DNA from: Chloroflexota bacterium
GTDB taxonomy: Bacteria; Chloroflexota; UBA6077; FW602-bin22; CADDYW01
DNA length: 36,781 nt
Assembly: GCA_902810745.1 (NCBI GenBank)
Contig: CADDYW010000039.1
Location: 1-36,781, forward strand
Direction of reading: 5' to 3'
In this document: positions 9,001 to 15,892 of the stretch, piece after piece
How the letters are laid out: each line of letters opens with the position of its first letter
Numbering within the stretch: the first letter of the stretch is position 1
Notes under the pieces: generated by a model
Database searches by the model: none
The model's input: only the letters and a program-made list of their open reading frames with translations
Told to the model about the DNA's origin: nothing
Made by a program: the position numbers and the translations under genes

Positions 9001-10231
9001 GGCTGAAGAACGGCAGTCCGTAATAGATCAGGGCATAGAGGGGCGTGCCGAATGCCAGAAGGAGCGAGAGCACGGCGACTCCCACGAAGAACCAGCGCTC
9101 GCGGAGCCGCGACCGCAGGGCACCGATCAACGCCAGCAGCAAGGGTATGACCCCAACGTATCCACCAGCCTCGACGTAGTTCTTGGTACCCCAATCGATC
9201 GTGTGGGGCGGGTCGGTAGGCTGGCCGAGCGCGTTGTTTCCGACGAGCGTCTGTCGCAACGTCGTGAGATCGAAGTAGTGGTGCGCGGTCGGGTTGCCAA
9301 AGAAATCGGGCATCAGGAATCCGAGCAGCTGGTGTCGTGGAAGGGCGTAGGAGATGACCTGCTGGTAGGTCGTCTCGCCCTGTCGGTTGTTCGTCTGGAG
9401 GACGTCGAGGAAGGGAAAGATCTGGATCGCGCCAGCGAGAATGCCCAATCCAATAGCCAGGGTGGCGGCGATCAGAAAGCGACCACCCGCGGCGCGACCA
9501 CGACGAAGTGCCAGCCATGCGGCCAGATAGAGGGCATCGAGGGTGACGACGAACGTGGCGTAGAAGGTGATCTCCAGGTGTCCACCCAGGACACCGAGCG
9601 CAGTGGCCAGGGCACCGATAGGAAGGTCCGTCGCAACCGCACGTCCGAGCGTTCCTTTCTCGGCAGCCTGGGCGAGACCGGCCAGGCTCCACAGTGCCAG
9701 CGGCAGCCAGATCGCGGCCCCGAGTACCATTGGCCAGATGTAGCTCACCGTCAGGAAAAAACAGAATGCGAAGACCAGCCCGGCGACCATCGCACCGAAG
9801 CGGCCGGCTCCTAGCCGTCGCAGGAAAAGATAAGTCAAGCTGGCAGCCAGAAACTGGTGCATGGCGCTGTACCAGCCGTAGGCCTGGAGCGGCCCGAGCA
9901 AGAGAAAGAGCGCGGTGAACGGGTAGAGCGCTCCCGTCTGTCCGGTCGCCAGGTAGGGGAGGCCGACCATCTCGTAGGGATTCCAGAGTGGAAGCTCGTG
10001 CTGGCGCAATGCCTGCTCGAGGATCAGCTTCCAGGGATAGTTCTGGAGGATCATGTCGCTGATCAGCTTGTTGTGGGGCGTCGCGTCGGGAGGACCCGTC
10101 CACGGTGGCATGATCCACAGGTTATCAAGGGGGAGTAAAACCAATCCTCCGACGAGCGCCGGCCAGTAAAACACCAGCACGGCGATGGCAAAAGCCGCCA
10201 GGACCGCGACATCAGCCCAGATCCGACGCAA
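6071..10231 (-). CDS. YfhO-like membrane glycosyltransferase fused to a Wzx/MATE-type oligosaccharide flippase
   Basis: A single 1386-residue frame joins two large membrane modules. Residues about 1-880 match YfhO (GT-C type): N-terminal NLWIMPPW, LWNPYEMVGLPYLATGQTGALYP, many transmembrane helices, an extracellular segment with DLLGVRYVLTT, and the terminal beta domain LVLADGSDPGWQATVDGVAVPI. YfhO relatives transfer sugars from polyprenyl-phosphate donors. Residues about 905-1386 are a polysaccharide-export flippase (FLNKAVDFGFAALMLRILDVRDVGAYAVA, ALTALFNAWERIEIPATL, FKVDSLMLQVYQGSEIVGYYSAAYK) with about 12 helices. There is no stop or frameshift at the junction near 7560. Two hydrophilic inserts in the YfhO part (residues about 435-455 and 572-585) are encoded by dispersed-repeat DNA. 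The inferred job is coupling glycan modification to translocation. The gene converges with the SDR gene, and its start at 10231 has no obvious Shine-Dalgarno. Confidence 0.85.
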   Translation of the reverse strand: MRRIWADVAVLAAFAIAVLVFYWPALVGGLVLLPLDNLWIMPPWTGPPDATPHNKLISDMILQNYPWKLILEQALRQHELPLWNPYEMVGLPYLATGQTGALYPFTALFLLLGPLQAYGWYSAMHQFLAASLTYLFLRRLGAGRFGAMVAGLVFAFCFFLTVSYIWPMVLGAAIWLPLALWSLAGLAQAAEKGTLGRAVATDLPIGALATALGVLGGHLEITFYATFVVTLDALYLAAWLALRRGRAAGGRFLIAATLAIGLGILAGAIQIFPFLDVLQTNNRQGETTYQQVISYALPRHQLLGFLMPDFFGNPTAHHYFDLTTLRQTLVGNNALGQPTDPPHTIDWGTKNYVEAGGYVGVIPLLLALIGALRSRLRERWFFVGVAVLSLLLAFGTPLYALIYYGLPFFSQLRTPFRWLYPFDFSMAVLAGLGADWLWRRGEVATRRTGDTATAGYTDVRNGNVGGKARPRATKDVGADGDGSLVAFPRLRVPESLLCLPALVGLVGLAILAFSFLERDASVALAGQVLSRRPDLQRAFASGAMLYSYEARNLAIFLGLLTLGGLLVALLARVSRSPSLWERARVRQVVAALILLSIVGDLFYFGTRFVSAEPASILEQHVDLGAVLHPDLAGPRFATLDSQVLQPNLGVILGVPAIGAYDTIIPSRFVRLWSLIEPPGDLPYNKIGILHHPESLSSRILDLLGVRYVLTTTPIDNPAVRLAGQFRAIRVYERPSALPRAFVVSEARRAPSADAAFDLMKRPDFDPAREVILEGGSSTEVGGGAGTASIVSYQFDQVVVDVATRGNVWLVLADGSDPGWQATVDGVAVPIEIADGDLRAVYLAATTPSPSGTHRVVFRYSPLSLRVGAYLSFLALTVLALVASSPLWRRLIGHYAGQAERVLRNTALPMFTSFLNKAVDFGFAALMLRILDVRDVGAYAVAIALMGYFEIFTSFGLNALIIREVSRDHALAGRYLANAILVRLGLCVLAAPVVAGIVLVGQAWFHLADQGIVAFVLLCLALVPGNVSAALTALFNAWERIEIPATLTVAINLARVTLGTAALLTGAGIVGLAAIALALNVVNVIVFGIAARRALLLRLTGPVPADLPAMLNESLPLLVNQTLVTIFFKVDSLMLQVYQGSEIVGYYSAAYKWIDGLLIVPSTFTFAVYPVLSRYARQTGHGLRTAYDVSVRILLTVGIPLAIAVAALSGDLILLLGGQAYYPVSAQALAILICFLPFSYVNGLTQYALIAVDRQRFITLAFVISATFNTLANLLLIPRYGIYAASAITVASEIVLMIPFLYATNQSIGRLDWPRTAGKPALAGALMALITLIGRPIEPHLALLAGLVVYLGAVWVLRVFSDQEVAVLRSVIVALRKQALPSAPVEA
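8478..8515. repeat. In-frame dispersed repeat (SPSLWERARVR-coding)
   Basis: The plus-strand text CTCACCCTCGCCCTTTCCCA followed by GAGGGAGGGCGA is the kind of partly palindromic short repeat scattered through many GC-rich genomes. Here it is read on the minus strand as RSPSLWERARVRQ inside a loop between transmembrane helices of the YfhO module, without breaking the frame. The family assignment is recognition from memory. Confidence 0.6.
8871..8930. repeat. In-frame CGCCGTGTCGCC repeat cluster
   Basis: TCGCCGTGTCGCC occurs twice (about 8875-8887 and 8891-8903), followed by CGCCGCGTCGCC at 8908-8919. Read on the minus strand it encodes RRGEVATRRTGDTATA in a cytoplasmic-type loop of the YfhO module. 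The same elements occur in inverted orientation at 14439-14477 within another membrane protein gene. Confidence 0.75.
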
Positions 10232-10370
10232 TCACCCGCTCCTCGGCGCGCCTGCCGTAGTGTCTTCGCACGGAAGGTGTTTGGCAATGGCTTGTGGAAA
10301 ATTGGTACCCGTGGCCAATCTGCCGCAAGCCAAACCCTAAGCACTCCCTTGATCTTGCCCTAAAGCCGGA

Positions 10371-10432
10371 GGCGGGCGGCCACAGGGGGCCGCCCCTACC
10401 CGTAGGGGCAGACACAGGGGTCTGCCCTGATC
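10371..10432. repeat. Double-hairpin GC-rich dispersed repeat
   Basis: Two stem-loops sit side by side. GGCGGCC pairs with GGCCGCC around ACAGGG, and GGGCAGA pairs with TCTGCCC around CACAGGGG, separated by CCTACCCGTAGGGG. This layout matches the widespread intergenic repeat type with CCGCCCCTAC and GGGTCTGCCC blocks. It may act as a bidirectional transcription barrier or a non-autonomous mobile element; nothing in it is coding. Confidence 0.7.
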
Positions 10433-10549
10433 CGGCCGAACCATTCCGCGTATTGCCCTAAACCAAGTTCAAGGTGAAACCCGCATGGTTTTCTATGGTA
10501 GCCGTGCAGTTCTCATCTTGGCTTTAGTTTAGGGAGTAGCTTGGGAAAA

Positions 10550-10590
10550 GCTGCTGACAAAATCGCCTTGCGGGCGATTTTCTCAGCAGC
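10550..10590 (-). terminator. Long intrinsic-terminator-like stem after the antiporter-like genes
   Basis: Left arm 10550-10567 (GCTGCTGA, C, AAAATCGCC) pairs with right arm 10573-10590 (GGCGATTTT, C, TCAGCAGC) around the loop TTGCG. This gives 17 paired bases with one C-C mismatch. Reading the minus strand, the stem is followed by TTTTCCC, a short U tract, as expected 40 bases past the stop of the gene ending at 10630. Confidence 0.8.
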
Positions 10591-10629
10591 GATATTCCAA
10601 ACTCGGCCGGGGCATTATAACAAACGGTC

Positions 10630-12393
10630 TCAGCGCACTCGCGCCAGACGCCCGAGTGTCTGATCCAGGGTAACCGCGCTGAGGCGCCCCACTGCCAGGA
10701 CGATTCCACCGACCAGAACGTAGGGATCCAGCGCGAGATCGAGCTTTCCCTGCCGGTAGACGCGCGTCGCGAGCCAGACCAGGTGCGCTGGTGGGCGCCA
10801 GTGACGGAGGCCGTATTGAGTCGTGAGCGCACCCGCGATCGTCAGCAGTGCCAGCGTGGTAGCGACGAGATCCGCCCCGAACGATGGCTGCTGAAGCGGT
10901 GTCTTCAGCGCGCTACTCAGCCAGGGTATCGGCGCGAGGGCGAGCAGGACGATCAGCAGCGCGGCGATCGCGAGCGCGCCCGTGACCTCCCACGGCAGGT
11001 CGTCTTTGGACACGGCGCTGGTGGGCGGCCACGCCCTGGCGCCGAGCCGATCCGTCTGGCTTCCCTGGCCGACGCCGGACGCGTCGATCGACGGCCCTTC
11101 AATCAGGTCGAGGACGACGCGCGAGACGGCGGCTGCGAGCAAGGTCTCGCCGATCAGCGTTAGCCCCGCGACGATCCAGCCCCAGCCTGGAGCGTCGTCC
11201 AGCAGGCTCGCCATGAGGAGCCGAAGTGAGGTGAAGCAGGCGAAGGGAGGCACCGGCGCGAGGGCAAGCAGTCCCAGGAGTAGGGCTGCTCGGGCTCGAT
11301 GGTCGCGTGGCAGGGAGGCGATCGCGGCGAGGTGGGACTGCTGGGTCGCACGTATGGCCAAACCTATTCCCATACCGACCAGCGTCGTCGCCAGTGCTGC
11401 CGATACCAGCTCGAACAATCCAGCCTGTCTTCCTCCGGCACTCCCCGACGTCAAGCCGATCGCTGCCAGCCCAACCTGTCCAGCCGCCAGATAGCCGAGC
11501 CAGCCCAGCGCACTGCTCTCGCGCAGCGCCCCGACTCCCCCGACGATGACGGTCGCGGTCCCCAGCAGCGTCAAGCCGTGCAGCCAGGAGGGATCCAGCG
11601 GAATTGCCTCGCCCGCGAGGCGTGCCAGGACGGTGCCACCGACGGGCAGCGCGACTCCGGCCAGGGCGATTGCTCCCGGCGCCACCGCTGCCCGGCAGCC
11701 GGCCACGACCCAGTTTTGCAGTGGCACGAGGCCGGCTCGACTTACCAGCGCGATGACGATTGGCACGACCAGCATCCAGGAGCTCGTGTAGCTACGCAGC
11801 ACCCCGCTATGAGATAGCTCCGAGAGGGCAAGAGTTCCAGCACGCGCGTCGATCAGCCAGAACCCGACGAATGCCACCGCGGCGGGCACTTCGACCGTGG
11901 CCACCAGGCGAAGGGCAGCCGCGCTGCCCGCGCTTTTGAAGTCGATCCCGACGATCAGAATCAGTGCGAAGCTGAGAAGTACCAGGCCGGTGTACAGCGC
12001 GAGCAGGTCGCCCGCGAGCAATACCAGGTTTACTGCTGCCTGCTCCAGAAGCAGGAGGGATTGAAACGCCGTACCGAGACGGGCGCGGGCGACGTACTCC
12101 CGGGTGAATAATCCCAGGATCAGGAGAACCAGCGCCGCGATCACCAGGGCGAGTCCCGTCACTTCGTCCTGGACGAATCCCAGCTGGACGTCGACCGATC
12201 CGCGTCGAATCTCGACGAGAAGGCGCGCGGGGCCTGTCGCCAGCGCCCACACTGACAGCGCGAGGCAGATGATGTGCGCCAGGATGAACAGGAGTCCACG
12301 CCGACGAGGACAGATTGCCCCGATCGCGGGGATCGCGAGGGTTGCCACGGCTGGCGCGGCAATCAGCCACACCATCAGATTCGACGTCATCAC
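10630..12393 (-). CDS. NuoN/MrpD-like proton-antiporter-family membrane protein with degenerate ion path
   Basis: This 587-residue protein has about 14-15 hydrophobic helices and the fold signature of the complex I/Mrp antiporter family. The segment ALVSRAGLVPLQNWVVAGCRAAVAPGAIALAGV aligns with the family's K-x-P-x-x-PLHxWLPxAHxxAPxxxSxxLAG block. The ion-path residues are mostly gone. The helix-5 Glu is Val or Gly in ALYTGLVLLSFALI, the helix-7 Lys is Arg (SRAG), the helix-8 Lys is Pro (LAGVALPVGG), and no Lys is seen in the distal helix ELVSAALATTLVGMG. An extended hydrophilic loop and C-terminal helices follow. The start is GTG 12393 or ATG 12390; both overlap the upstream stop, so translation is probably coupled. 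The role is inferred to be a structural partner subunit rather than a pump. Confidence 0.75.
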   Translation of the reverse strand: MMTSNLMVWLIAAPAVATLAIPAIGAICPRRRGLLFILAHIICLALSVWALATGPARLLVEIRRGSVDVQLGFVQDEVTGLALVIAALVLLILGLFTREYVARARLGTAFQSLLLLEQAAVNLVLLAGDLLALYTGLVLLSFALILIVGIDFKSAGSAAALRLVATVEVPAAVAFVGFWLIDARAGTLALSELSHSGVLRSYTSSWMLVVPIVIALVSRAGLVPLQNWVVAGCRAAVAPGAIALAGVALPVGGTVLARLAGEAIPLDPSWLHGLTLLGTATVIVGGVGALRESSALGWLGYLAAGQVGLAAIGLTSGSAGGRQAGLFELVSAALATTLVGMGIGLAIRATQQSHLAAIASLPRDHRARAALLLGLLALAPVPPFACFTSLRLLMASLLDDAPGWGWIVAGLTLIGETLLAAAVSRVVLDLIEGPSIDASGVGQGSQTDRLGARAWPPTSAVSKDDLPWEVTGALAIAALLIVLLALAPIPWLSSALKTPLQQPSFGADLVATTLALLTIAGALTTQYGLRHWRPPAHLVWLATRVYRQGKLDLALDPYVLVGGIVLAVGRLSAVTLDQTLGRLARVR

Positions 12394-13649
12394 CCTACCC
12401 CGGTTCCATGTGCGAACGGCTCGAGCAGCGCCACGAAATCAGCTCCCACCATTCCTAGCAGGACAAGCATCCCGGTGATTCCGCCGCTCATCAGGAGCAG
12501 CGGCCAGCGGCGCTCGGTTCTGACCGGTCCACGCATCTCCCCCAGGAAGATCCCGGTGAAGAGCCGGGCCAGGTAGGCGAGCGTCAGGCCGACGACAATC
12601 ATCCAGACAATTGGAAGCTGCTGCGACCCGCCCGCGGCGATTCCGATTAGCCGATCCACGATGAAGCCGCCGAGCGGCGGGAGCCCCAGGATCGAAATGG
12701 AGCACACCGCGAAGAGGGTGGCCGTCAACGGCAAACGCTGGGCGAGACCACCGACGTGTCGCAGCAGGACCTGGGCAGTCGCCTCTTCTGCCGCGCTCAG
12801 GCAGAGAAAGAGGCCGGTGAACGCGAGCGCATCTGCCACCGCGCCGACGACTGCCCCCATCATCGCGGCCTGACTTCCGAGAGAGTAGACCAGGACCATC
12901 AGCCAGAACTGGCTGAACGCGCCGTAGGAGAGCGCCCGCCGATAGTCGGTCTCGCCGAGTGCTGCCAGTGCCGCGACGACCGCGAAGCCCGCGGCAATCG
13001 CGAATGCCGGTCCCCGCCAGCCGGGCACTCCTCCAAGGATGGGACCGAAGAGGCGCAGGTAAGGATACATTCCGATGGTCAGCACGCCCGCGCCGGCCAG
13101 CGTGGCGCCGGTCAGGCTGAAGCGATGCTCTGGCCGCAGAACCCACCCTTCCGAGAGGAGGCCAAAGGTCTTCAGAGCAATCGCCAGAAGGATGATCAGC
13201 GGGATCGGCCCGAGGTCGCCGGATCCAGCCGAGCTGAGAATCAGGCTGTGCTGGTGCGCGACCAGAAACGTGAGTCCCAGCAGCATCAAGAATGAGCCCA
13301 GGGCGCCCGCGGCCTGAAATGGCACGATACTGTCACTCGACCGCTCCTCCTCGGCCAGCTGGCCGATGCCCCAGGCGAACAGGCTGCTGAGCTCCCACGC
13401 GCCGAAGAAGGTGATGACATTTGCCGCGGTGACGACCCCGAAGGCGCCGACGAAGAAGAAAAGGAGCAAGACGATATTCGGGAAGAAACGGCGCGTGGCC
13501 GGTGCGCAGAGGATGAGCAGCATGGCAAGCACGGCCAGGCAGAACAGAATGGCGAGGCTGAGTGCGTCGACCTCGAAGAAACCGGGGATGATCGGACCAA
13601 CCAGGCCCGTGACCGAGGATGGCGATACCACGACGCGATCGGTCGGCAT
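12390..13649 (-). CDS. NuoL/NuoM/MrpD-like membrane protein
   Basis: This 419-residue membrane protein of about 12 helices belongs to the proton-conducting transporter family (complex I, Mrp and hydrogenase membrane subunits). Conserved features kept are the helix-5 Glu in TFFGAWELSSLFAW and the helix-7 Lys in IALKTFGLLSEGW. The NuoL-like block LTGATLAGAGVLTIGMYPYLR is recognisable but lacks the usual His/Lys. The distal helix, usually HAFFKALLFL, reads GAVADALAFTGLFL with the Lys gone. ATG 13649 is preferred over an in-frame GTG at 13664 because GGGAGGA lies eight bases before it. It overlaps the next gene by an ATGA-type junction. No other complex I, Mrp or hydrogenase subunit is nearby, so the pair stands alone. 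Proton or sodium movement is inference. Confidence 0.8.
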   Translation of the reverse strand: MPTDRVVVSPSSVTGLVGPIIPGFFEVDALSLAILFCLAVLAMLLILCAPATRRFFPNIVLLLFFFVGAFGVVTAANVITFFGAWELSSLFAWGIGQLAEEERSSDSIVPFQAAGALGSFLMLLGLTFLVAHQHSLILSSAGSGDLGPIPLIILLAIALKTFGLLSEGWVLRPEHRFSLTGATLAGAGVLTIGMYPYLRLFGPILGGVPGWRGPAFAIAAGFAVVAALAALGETDYRRALSYGAFSQFWLMVLVYSLGSQAAMMGAVVGAVADALAFTGLFLCLSAAEEATAQVLLRHVGGLAQRLPLTATLFAVCSISILGLPPLGGFIVDRLIGIAAGGSQQLPIVWMIVVGLTLAYLARLFTGIFLGEMRGPVRTERRWPLLLMSGGITGMLVLLGMVGADFVALLEPFAHGTGVG

Positions 13650-13677
13650 GCCGGATCCTCCCACATTGGAGCGATGA

Positions 13678-13699
13678 CCGCAACCGGCGCTGGTTGCGG
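13678..13699. terminator. Perfect 8-bp stem-loop between two minus-strand genes
   Basis: CCGCAACC (13678-13685) pairs with GGTTGCGG (13692-13699) around GGCGCT. It lies between the end of the zinc-ribbon gene (13752) and the start of the NuoM-like gene (13649). There is no U tract on either strand, so it may be a weak terminator or an mRNA-end stabiliser. Confidence 0.5.
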
Positions 13700-13751
13700 A
13701 AGCCGGACTGCTACTTGAGAGTCTACACCCGAGCCGGATCGAGCGTCAAAG

Positions 13752-14072
13752 TTACCGCGTGTCTGATTCGTACTCCTCGGCCGTGATCATCTGGCCGCCG
13801 GTCACCGAGCGCCCAGATTCTTTTCGATTTTGATCGAACGTCAACGTGACCTCGATAGGTCGGAAGCATTTCTGGCCGACGATGTGCTTGGTGACGCGAT
13901 AGCTGCTCGCCTGATCGCCATCGTCGTAGTTGGGCGCGAGATCCCAGCGCGGATCGACCCGGAAACGGATCTTTTCCCCACACTTATCGCAGCGGACGTA
14001 ATAGTACAAGCCTTCATCGGCCGGGGTCCTTCCGGCGCCCAAGAGCTTCAGTAAGCTATCCAGTAATCCCAT
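13752..14072 (-). CDS. Small zinc-ribbon-like protein of unknown function
   Basis: This is a 106-residue soluble protein. An amphipathic N-terminus MGLLDSLLKLLG is followed by GLYYYVRCDKCGEKIRFRVDP with a CxxC knuckle, then HIVGQKCFRPIEVTLTFDQNRKE with a third Cys, and an acidic tail. I recognise it as a conserved uncharacterised protein type seen in Chloroflexota, with the CDKCGE plus single later Cys pattern suggesting a half-complete metal site or a dimer-shared one. The start ATG 14072 is supported by GGGGGA about five bases upstream; a longer frame back to 14132 exists but adds low-complexity residues. No functional role can be assigned, and the neighbours (antiporter-like pair, glycosyltransferase) do not clarify it. 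Confidence 0.75.
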   Translation of the reverse strand: MGLLDSLLKLLGAGRTPADEGLYYYVRCDKCGEKIRFRVDPRWDLAPNYDDGDQASSYRVTKHIVGQKCFRPIEVTLTFDQNRKESGRSVTGGQMITAEEYESDTR

Positions 14073-14162
14073 GGTATCCCCCGGGGACGATCCGTCACCG
14101 CCTCCGTGGCTGCATCCACGCGCGCCGGCCACCGGCGCACTCGGCGCGAGTTGCGGCTCGGC

Positions 14163-15644
14163 TTACCGCGATGCCACGAAGGCTGGCCCTATCACCTGAA
14201 ACAGCGAGAAAACGCACAACCAGTACAGTGCCAGACCGGTGAGCGTCAGCACCAGTCCAATGTGCTCCTCCCGGAAAAGCTCGCCGACCCCCGCGACGGA
14301 TAGGATGGCCAGGGCCGGCAGTGCCGGAAAGAGATAGCGCCCCTGCGGCTGTAGGTACCGGAGATTGTAGAAAACCACGCCGATGATCACAAGCAGAATC
14401 TCGAGCAGCAGCAACCCCACCCCCCAAGCTTCCACCCCCGACACGGCGAATCGGCGACGCGGCGACACGGCGAGTGGACCAACCGACGTGGAGCTGATCT
14501 CGGGCTCCTTTCTCTGGTCGCCGACCGTATCACGACCTGGCTGCTCGCCCGGTGTAGCTCCACGTAGTTCGGGCTCCGCGTCGCCCCGTGGCGAGACAAT
14601 CGCGGAGCGAACGAGGCGCCAGAGGTAGAGCGCCACGCCGAGCGCTACCAGGAGCGATAGCGTCGCCAGCACGTCATAGGTGCGATCGGAATAGGGGATG
14701 CCCATCCAGCCAAACTGGCCCCAGAAGCTGTGAAACACGGTCAGGAGCATGTCGCGAATCCGTGATCGGGTGAGATCGCCAGTCAGCGGCTGTCCGACGA
14801 CGACCTCGGCGTGGCGACGCAGGGCGAACGGATCAGTCGGGCCATAGATCAGCAGGTTGCGCAAGAACCACCAGCCGCTCAGGACAAGGGCGACACCCCC
14901 CGCGCGCACCAGACGAAGCGGAACCTGGCGCAGCGCTGCCTGACGGTCTTCGGCGCGTAGTGCCGAGCCGATAAATCCTATCGTGATCAGCAGGGCGCTC
15001 ACTCCGCCATCGAGCTTCGCCAACGCGGCTAGCCCGGCGGCTGCTCCGACTTGCAGGTCGTTCCCTGGAATTCGTGGCTTGATCAGATCTTTGACCAGGA
15101 CGATCAGCACCAGGCAAAGCATGAGCTCGACCAGGGCATCGTTGTCGATCGCCGCGTCCATGAACACGTGCATCGGAACGAAGGCGACGAACGCCGCGGC
15201 AGCAAGCGAGTAGGACGGACGCTCGGGGAAGATCAGGTGGGCAAGGCGGTAGGTGGCAAGAATGACCAGTGCGCCGATCAGCGATGTGCCGAGGCGCAGG
15301 GCGATGACCTGGGCACGAGTGCCAGCGCGCTCGGCGATCAGAAAGATTGGCGCCTCGAGCAGGTAGTACAGCGGCGGCTGGTGCGACTCGTAGCGCAGCC
15401 CCGCGATCGAATCCCCGGGAGGAAACTGCTCGTGTGTCAGTCGAGCAATCTCTGCCTGGTTGTAATCTCCCGGCCTCAGGACGGGCAGGCGATGGTCGAC
15501 GGCGAGGCTACGGATGACGTTGTAGTGAGCCGGCTCATCCGGGGCGTTCCAGGTGGGGACCCGGACGGCATACAGGATGGCCAGGGCGAGGTAGCCGGCG
15601 ACGATCAGACCGAGCACTGCCGGGACGCGAACACGGGCCGTCAC
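14163..15644 (-). CDS. DUF2142/GT-C-like polytopic membrane glycosyltransferase
   Basis: This 493-residue protein has about 11-12 transmembrane helices. An acidic motif WNAPDEPAHYN sits after the first helix, followed by YESHQPPLYYLLEAP, AAIDNDALV, GWWFLRNLLIYGPTDPF, FWGQFGWMGIPY and QGRYLFPALPAL. This is the DUF2142 / GT-C arrangement, where enzymes use polyprenyl-phosphate-linked sugars at the outer membrane face, with the D/E-rich first loop as catalytic base. A hydrophilic loop at about residues 355-405 carries a repeat-encoded stretch (VSPRRRFAVSGV). The start GTG 15644 is the first possible in its frame; the Shine-Dalgarno is poor. It may work with the YfhO-flippase on cell-surface glycans. 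The acceptor is unknown. Confidence 0.8.
   Translation of the reverse strand: MTARVRVPAVLGLIVAGYLALAILYAVRVPTWNAPDEPAHYNVIRSLAVDHRLPVLRPGDYNQAEIARLTHEQFPPGDSIAGLRYESHQPPLYYLLEAPIFLIAERAGTRAQVIALRLGTSLIGALVILATYRLAHLIFPERPSYSLAAAAFVAFVPMHVFMDAAIDNDALVELMLCLVLIVLVKDLIKPRIPGNDLQVGAAAGLAALAKLDGGVSALLITIGFIGSALRAEDRQAALRQVPLRLVRAGGVALVLSGWWFLRNLLIYGPTDPFALRRHAEVVVGQPLTGDLTRSRIRDMLLTVFHSFWGQFGWMGIPYSDRTYDVLATLSLLVALGVALYLWRLVRSAIVSPRGDAEPELRGATPGEQPGRDTVGDQRKEPEISSTSVGPLAVSPRRRFAVSGVEAWGVGLLLLEILLVIIGVVFYNLRYLQPQGRYLFPALPALAILSVAGVGELFREEHIGLVLTLTGLALYWLCVFSLFQVIGPAFVASR
14439..14477. repeat. In-frame CGGCGACACGGCGA repeat, inverted relative to 8871-8930
   Basis: The plus strand reads CGACACGGCGAATCGGCGAC followed by GCGGCGACACGGCGAGTGG. 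Its complement contains TCGCCGTGTCGCC and CGCCGCGTCGCC, both also present at 8891-8919. On the minus strand it encodes part of LAVSPRRRFAVSGV inside a loop of the DUF2142-like protein and keeps the frame. Confidence 0.75.
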
Positions 15645-15892
15645 GAGCGTCTCACATCCATGGGAGCGAAACCGAGGCAGCGCGTCGCGGCTTCCTTCGC
15701 CTCCAACGATTTCCCGCGAGGTGGGTGAGCGTGGAGCCCTTCATCAGCAAACCGCGTGATCGCTCATACTACTGCCGGGAGCTCGATGGTTTCTGTCAAG
15801 TCCGTCGTCGCCGGTCACCGACGTGTGTGCCGCACCACTATACGCGACCGTTCCCGCGAAAGCAACTGCTCGTACGGTACCGACACGTCCAC

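Larger units (their letters stand above)
10232..10629. other. 398-base intergenic region with hairpin repeats and a terminator
   Basis: No gene is supported here. The segment lies between two minus-strand genes: downstream of the antiporter-like pair and upstream of the YfhO-flippase gene. It holds a double-hairpin dispersed repeat (10371-10432) and a long terminator-like stem (10550-10590), both listed separately. No promoter with two recognisable hexamers was found for the YfhO-flippase gene. Confidence 0.6.

Noticed and set aside
9203-9814. Plus-strand 203-codon frame
   Set aside because: It lies entirely inside and antisense to the YfhO module; charged and repetitive composition.
8511-10118. 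Minus-strand 535-codon frame in a different phase within the YfhO-flippase gene
   Set aside because: It is the same strand but out of phase with a hydrophobic membrane protein; it shows no hydrophobic segments and ends in a repeat insert.
10630-13649. Idea that the antiporter-like pair is a DAB inorganic-carbon transporter
   Set aside because: DAB needs a DabA (DUF2309) partner with a zinc carbonic-anhydrase-like site. The partner here is another antiporter-family protein and no such zinc motif is seen.
15645-15892. Possible small plus-strand gene (start 15725, 71 codons)
   Set aside because: No ribosome-binding site, basic low-complexity translation, and it runs into the end of the DUF5317 gene. 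The 248-base spacer shows nothing else recognisable.
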